From contig NZ_JARXYX010000020.1 in assembly GCF_029893585.1 (NCBI RefSeq), forward strand, positions 122,482 through 186,481: a DNA stretch of 64,000 nucleotides, given 5' to 3'. The position numbers were made by a program, and so were the translations under genes. Each line of letters starts with the position of its first letter. Within the stretch, counting starts at the first letter, position 1. Shown here in pieces: positions 61,145 through 64,000 of this stretch. This DNA is from Streptomyces sp. LBL. Its GTDB lineage: Bacteria > Actinomycetota > Actinomycetes > Streptomycetales > Streptomycetaceae. The notes below the pieces were generated by a model. The model saw only the letters and a list, made by a program, of their open reading frames with translations, ran no database searches and was not told where the DNA came from.

Positions 61145-62023
61145 GTGAACAGTCAGCACCTCGGCCCCTCCCGCAACCCCGTCGGCGGTCATGTCCCCGT
61201 GGCCGGCGGCCTGCACTCCGTGGGGCTGTCCTACGCCCATGACCTGAAGGCCGAGGCCGTACAGGTCTTCGTCGCCAACCCGCGCGGCTGGGCCACGCCG
61301 GCCGGGAACCCGCGGCAGGACGAGGAGTTCCGGGCGGTGTGCGCGGCCGAGTCGATCCCGGCGTATGTGCACGCGCCGTATCTGATCAACTTCGGCTCGC
61401 ACACCGAGGCGACCGTGGAGAAGTCGGTGGAGTCGCTGCGGCACTCGCTGCGGCGCGGGCGGGAGATCGGTGCGCTGGGCGTGGTGGTGCACACCGGCAG
61501 CGCGACCGGGGGCCGGGACCGGTCGGTGGCGCTCAAGCAGGTGCGGGAGTACCTGCTGCCGCTGCTCGACGAGCTCACCCACGACGACGACCCGTTTCTG
61601 CTCCTGGAGTCGACGGCCGGTCAGGGCGCCTCGCTGTGCTCGCGGACCTGGGACTTCGGGCCGTACTTCGAGGCGCTGGACGCCCATCCGAAGCTGGGCG
61701 TGTGCCTGGACACCTGCCACATCTTCGCGGCCGGACACGACCTGACCGGGCCGAGCGGGATGCACCGGACGCTGGACCTGCTCGTGGACACGGTCGGCGA
61801 GGGACGGCTGAGGCTGATCCACGCCAACGACTCCAAGGACGTGGTCGGCGCACACAAGGACCGGCACGAGAACATTGGCTCCGGCCATATCGGCGAGGAC
61901 CCGTTCCGGGAGCTGATGACCCACCCCGCCACCGAGGGCGTTCCGCTGATCATCGAGACGCCCGGCGGCAAGGAGGGCCACGCGATGGACGTGGAGCGGC
62001 TGAAGAAACTGCGGGACGGCTGA
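61145..62023 (+). CDS. nfo: Deoxyribonuclease IV (AP endonuclease)
   Basis: A 292-residue TIM-barrel endonuclease that cuts at abasic sites in base-excision repair. Metal-binding motifs are YVHAPYLINF, VVVHTGSATG, LLLESTAGQG, VCLDTCHIFAAGHDL, IHANDSKD and RHENIGSGHIG. GTG 61145 is the start. It lies 34 bp after the kinase gene, and a LexA-type box precedes that gene, so DNA-damage control of this unit is possible. Confidence 0.95.
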   Translation: MNSQHLGPSRNPVGGHVPVAGGLHSVGLSYAHDLKAEAVQVFVANPRGWATPAGNPRQDEEFRAVCAAESIPAYVHAPYLINFGSHTEATVEKSVESLRHSLRRGREIGALGVVVHTGSATGGRDRSVALKQVREYLLPLLDELTHDDDPFLLLESTAGQGASLCSRTWDFGPYFEALDAHPKLGVCLDTCHIFAAGHDLTGPSGMHRTLDLLVDTVGEGRLRLIHANDSKDVVGAHKDRHENIGSGHIGEDPFRELMTHPATEGVPLIIETPGGKEGHAMDVERLKKLRDG

Positions 62024-62049
62024 CGCCGGGGCCGTGACGTGGGTTTTCC

Positions 62050-62220
62050 GAGCTCGTGGAGTCAGAGCTGGTGGAGTCACGGCTCGTGGGATCCGAGCTG
62101 GTGGGGCCAGAGCTCGTGAGATCAGAGCTGGTGGGGCCAGAGCTCGTGAGATCAGAGCTGGTGGGGCCAGAGCTCGTGAGATCAGAGCTGGTGGGATCAG
62201 AGCTCGTAGGGTCAGAGCTC
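62050..62220. repeat. 15-bp minisatellite, about eleven units
   Basis: Units such as GAGCTCGTGAGATCA and GAGCTGGTGGGGCCA alternate, giving a 30-bp higher-order repeat, for eleven full units plus GAGCTC. The last units include the stop codon and final Glu-Leu codons of the adjacent minus-strand gene. Each unit carries an AGCT core and can pair with its neighbours. A plus-strand open frame through it is a by-product of the 15-bp period. Confidence 0.92.
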
Positions 62221-62844
62221 AGGCCCCTCCCCGGGCCCTTCCTGGTAGGAGTAACGCTGTTCCTTCCAGGGATCGCCGACGTTGTGGTAGCCGCGTTCCT
62301 CCCAGAAGCCGCGGCGGTCGGCGGTCATGTACTCGATGCCGCGGACCCACTTGGGTCCCTTCCACGCGTACAGGTGGGGGACGACGAGGCGGAGGGGGAA
62401 GCCGTGTTCCGCCGTGAGCAGTTCGCCGTCCTTGTGGGTGGCGAAGATCGTGCGCTCGGACGCGAAGTCCGCGAGACGCAGGTTGGAGCTGAAGCCGTAC
62501 TCCGCCCATACCATCACATGGGTGACGGAGGGTGCGGGCGGGGCGATCTCCAGGACGGTCCGGGTGGGAATGCCGCCCCACTCGGCGCCGAGCATGCTGA
62601 ACTTCGTGACGCAGTGCAGGTCGGCCATGACCGTGGTATAGGGCAGGGCCGTGAACTCCTCGTGGTTCCAGCAGTGCTTCTCGCCGTCCGCGGTGGCGCC
62701 GAAGACCCGGAATTCCCAGCGCTCGGGCCGGAACTTGGGGACCGGGCCGTAGTGCGTGACCGGCCAGCCACGCTGCAGTCGCTGCCCCGGCGGAAGCTCG
62801 GAGTGTGCCGCTTCTCCCGACTCGCGTTCCACCGGCTGACCCAT
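62212..62844 (-). CDS. YuiH/sulfite-oxidase-like molybdopterin protein
   Basis: A 210-residue cytoplasmic protein of the oxidoreductase molybdopterin-binding domain family. The molybdenum-ligating Cys78 lies in MADLHCVTKFS; VPHLYAWKGPKWVRGIEYM and GFWEERGYHNVGDPW are family signatures. It lacks the dimerisation domain of true sulfite oxidases. ATG 62842-62844 has GGATGGAG upstream; a longer frame to 62904 is rejected. Electron partner unknown. The 3' end abuts the 15-bp minisatellite. Confidence 0.92.
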   Translation of the reverse strand: MGQPVERESGEAAHSELPPGQRLQRGWPVTHYGPVPKFRPERWEFRVFGATADGEKHCWNHEEFTALPYTTVMADLHCVTKFSMLGAEWGGIPTRTVLEIAPPAPSVTHVMVWAEYGFSSNLRLADFASERTIFATHKDGELLTAEHGFPLRLVVPHLYAWKGPKWVRGIEYMTADRRGFWEERGYHNVGDPWKEQRYSYQEGPGEGPEL

Positions 62845-63018
62845 GACTCCATCCTGACAGACCCGGGGCAGTGCACCTGACCAACCCCCACCTAAATCGG
62901 GCAATCGGCACTAAGTATGCCCTTACTTACTAAGTGAAGACTTACTGGACGATCTTCGTTGCCGGTGCAATCATGCGGCGCAACCCGCCAGTTCCCCCGG
63001 TCGGAAGGAGCCTCTGCG
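62845..63018. promoter_or_regulatory. Divergent promoter region, molybdopterin gene / bfr
   Basis: This 174-bp gap includes an AT-rich patch with three CTTACT-like elements and the palindrome ACTTA-C-TAAGT at 62925-62935. A role in controlling bfr is plausible, but the elements do not match the iron box seen near bfd. Confidence 0.45.
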
Positions 63019-63498
63019 ATGCAGGGCGACCCCGAGGTCATCGAATTCCTCAACGAGCAGTTGACCGCCGAGCTCACCGCGATCAACCAGTACTTCCTGC
63101 ACGCGAAGATGCAGGAGAACTTCGGCTGGACCAAGCTCGCGAAATACACGCGGCACGAATCGTTCGACGAGATGAAGCACGCGGAGGTGCTCACCGACCG
63201 GATCCTGTTCCTGGACGGGCTGCCGAACTACCAGCGCCTCTTCCATGTACGCGTGGGACAGACGGTCAAGGAGATGTTCGAGGCCGACCGGCAGGTCGAG
63301 GTCGAGGCGATCGACCGGCTCCGGCGCGGCATCAAGGTGATGCGGGAGAAGGGCGACATCACGTCGGCCAATCTCTTCGAGTCGATCCTTCAGGACGAGG
63401 AGCACCACATCGACTACCTCGACACCCAGCTGGAGCTCCTGGACAAACTCGGCGAGGCGCTCTACCTCGCCCAGCTGATCGAGCAGCCGGAGAGCTGA
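63019..63498 (+). CDS. bfr: Bacterioferritin
   Basis: A 159-residue haem-containing ferritin that oxidises and stores iron in a 24-mer shell. All ferroxidase ligands are in place: Glu18, Glu51, His54, Glu94, Glu127 and His130. The haem ligand is Met52. ATG 63019 has GGAAGGAG 7 nt upstream; a frame from 62959 is rejected. It converges with the bacterioferritin-associated ferredoxin gene with a 22-bp gap. Confidence 0.97.
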   Translation: MQGDPEVIEFLNEQLTAELTAINQYFLHAKMQENFGWTKLAKYTRHESFDEMKHAEVLTDRILFLDGLPNYQRLFHVRVGQTVKEMFEADRQVEVEAIDRLRRGIKVMREKGDITSANLFESILQDEEHHIDYLDTQLELLDKLGEALYLAQLIEQPES

Positions 63499-63520
63499 GC
63501 CGACCGGGACCAGCCCGGAC

Positions 63521-63763
63521 CTACGCCGCTTCCTCGAGGGCCCTGAGTTCCGAGGGTTCCGCGCGTACGGACTTCCCCTGACCGGTGAGGTCGTGGCTCG
63601 GGCAGGCACCCCTGCCGAGGAGCGCCTGGATGCGTCGTACGCACGACCCGCAGTCCGTGCCCGCCTTGCAGGCCGAGGCGATCTGGCGGGGGGTACCGGC
63701 ACCGTTCTCCGCGTGCTCCTTGACCTGCGCCTCGGTCACACCGAAGCAGTTGCAGACGTACAC
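63521..63763 (-). CDS. bfd: Bacterioferritin-associated [2Fe-2S] ferredoxin
   Basis: An 80-residue protein that reduces bacterioferritin to mobilise stored iron. Cluster cysteines are Cys4 and Cys6 (VCNCFG) and Cys38 and Cys41 (TDCGSCVRR). GTG 63761-63763 is preferred because GGGAGG lies 8 nt upstream; the GTG at 63772 is too close to that ribosome site. An iron-regulator box lies at 63816-63834, so expression should rise when iron is scarce, as in other bacteria. Confidence 0.94.
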   Translation of the reverse strand: MYVCNCFGVTEAQVKEHAENGAGTPRQIASACKAGTDCGSCVRRIQALLGRGACPSHDLTGQGKSVRAEPSELRALEEAA

Positions 63764-63815
63764 GCGGTTCACCTCCCGGCGGGGTTCACAGTAGCGTCGC
63801 CCCGACCAGGATCGG

Positions 63816-63834
63816 TGAGGCTAACCTAACCTTA
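63816..63834 (-). promoter_or_regulatory. DmdR/IdeR-type iron box upstream of bfd
   Basis: On the minus strand TAAGGTTAGGTTAGCCTCA matches 15 of 19 positions of the DmdR1/IdeR consensus TTAGGTTAGGCTAACCTAA. It is placed 53 bp before the bfd start. Repression by the iron-bound regulator is the expected mode. Confidence 0.75.
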
Positions 63835-63864
63835 CCCGTCGGGCGTGAGCCGTAAAAGTGGAGT

Positions 63865-63921
<57 letters not shown>

Positions 63922-64000
63922 ACCGAAGGGGTCCGCGGCAAAGAAATAGTTTCACTAAAAATAATGGGCGCAAGGAAACCCCAGGCGGGGCGAGGGGATA

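Noticed and set aside
62050..62220. CRISPR array
   Set aside because: Units are contiguous 15-bp repeats without unique spacers, and no cas genes are near.
62056..62880. Plus-strand frame with a Glu-Leu-Val pentapeptide repeat
   Set aside because: The repeat is a translation of the 15-bp minisatellite and the rest is antisense to the molybdopterin gene.

Overview
The window is high-GC actinobacterial chromosome, almost certainly Streptomyces. The evidence is the strong G/C preference at third codon positions, frequent GTG starts, start/stop overlaps of the ATGA and GTGA type, and a gene order that matches, from memory, the dnaE - ileS - divIVA - ftsZ - mur/fts (dcw) - metF - thiOSG - bfr segment of Streptomyces coelicolor. 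No phage, transposon, CRISPR array, rRNA or tRNA was seen. The content is mostly conserved core genome, and the less expected material is in regulatory sites, small repeats and a few odd proteins.

Layout. 1-13.8 kb: the 5' three quarters of dnaE (minus strand), a DUF2252 protein, a membrane protein next to a membrane-anchored DsbA-like thiol protein, a Tat-exported PhoD-type phosphatase, a dienelactone-hydrolase-like protein, an MscS channel, a CPA1 Na+/H+ antiporter, and the minus-strand group lspA - rluD - GNAT. 13.9-19 kb: a DksA/TraR zinc-finger protein with a long histone-H1-like Lys/Ala tail, divergent from ileS, which sits behind a translational T-box riboswitch. 19-37.5 kb: the division and wall cluster, all on the minus strand. 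Read in transcription order it is rsmH, ftsL, ftsI, murE, murF, mraY, murD, ftsW, murG, ftsQ, a 282-bp regulatory gap, ftsZ, pgeF, yggS, sepF, yggT and divIVA. A good housekeeping promoter precedes rsmH.

37.6-43.4 kb: a beta-carbonic anhydrase and a MoxR - DUF58 - transglutaminase operon. 43.4-52.6 kb: small DUF3040 and HEPN-type genes, a methyltransferase, and a degenerate ATPase - YhgE/Pip - TetR operon with a clear palindromic operator. A 660-bp gene-free stretch with a G-quadruplex-type repeat follows, then a phytoene-desaturase-like oxidoreductase and a Tyr/Gln-rich membrane protein. 52.7-59 kb: one-carbon and thiamine metabolism (metF, thiE, and a TPP riboswitch followed by thiO-thiS-thiG), an Rv2175c-type DNA-binding protein and a ferredoxin-reductase-like flavoprotein. 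59-64 kb: a PASTA Ser/Thr kinase followed by endonuclease IV, with a LexA-type box upstream. Next come a 15-bp minisatellite, a YuiH-type molybdopterin protein, bacterioferritin, and bacterioferritin-associated ferredoxin with an iron-regulator box. The last ~135 bases contain a G20-T-C35 homopolymer block that looks like an assembly artefact.

Most noteworthy: (i) a GXHH-type altered HIGH motif in IleRS together with its T-box; (ii) the H1-tailed DksA protein; (iii) an ATPase-like subunit whose Walker A lysine is arginine; (iv) a LexA-like box ahead of kinase-nfo; (v) three separate tandem duplications that each copy a gene's 3' end including its stop codon; (vi) the terminal homopolymer block.
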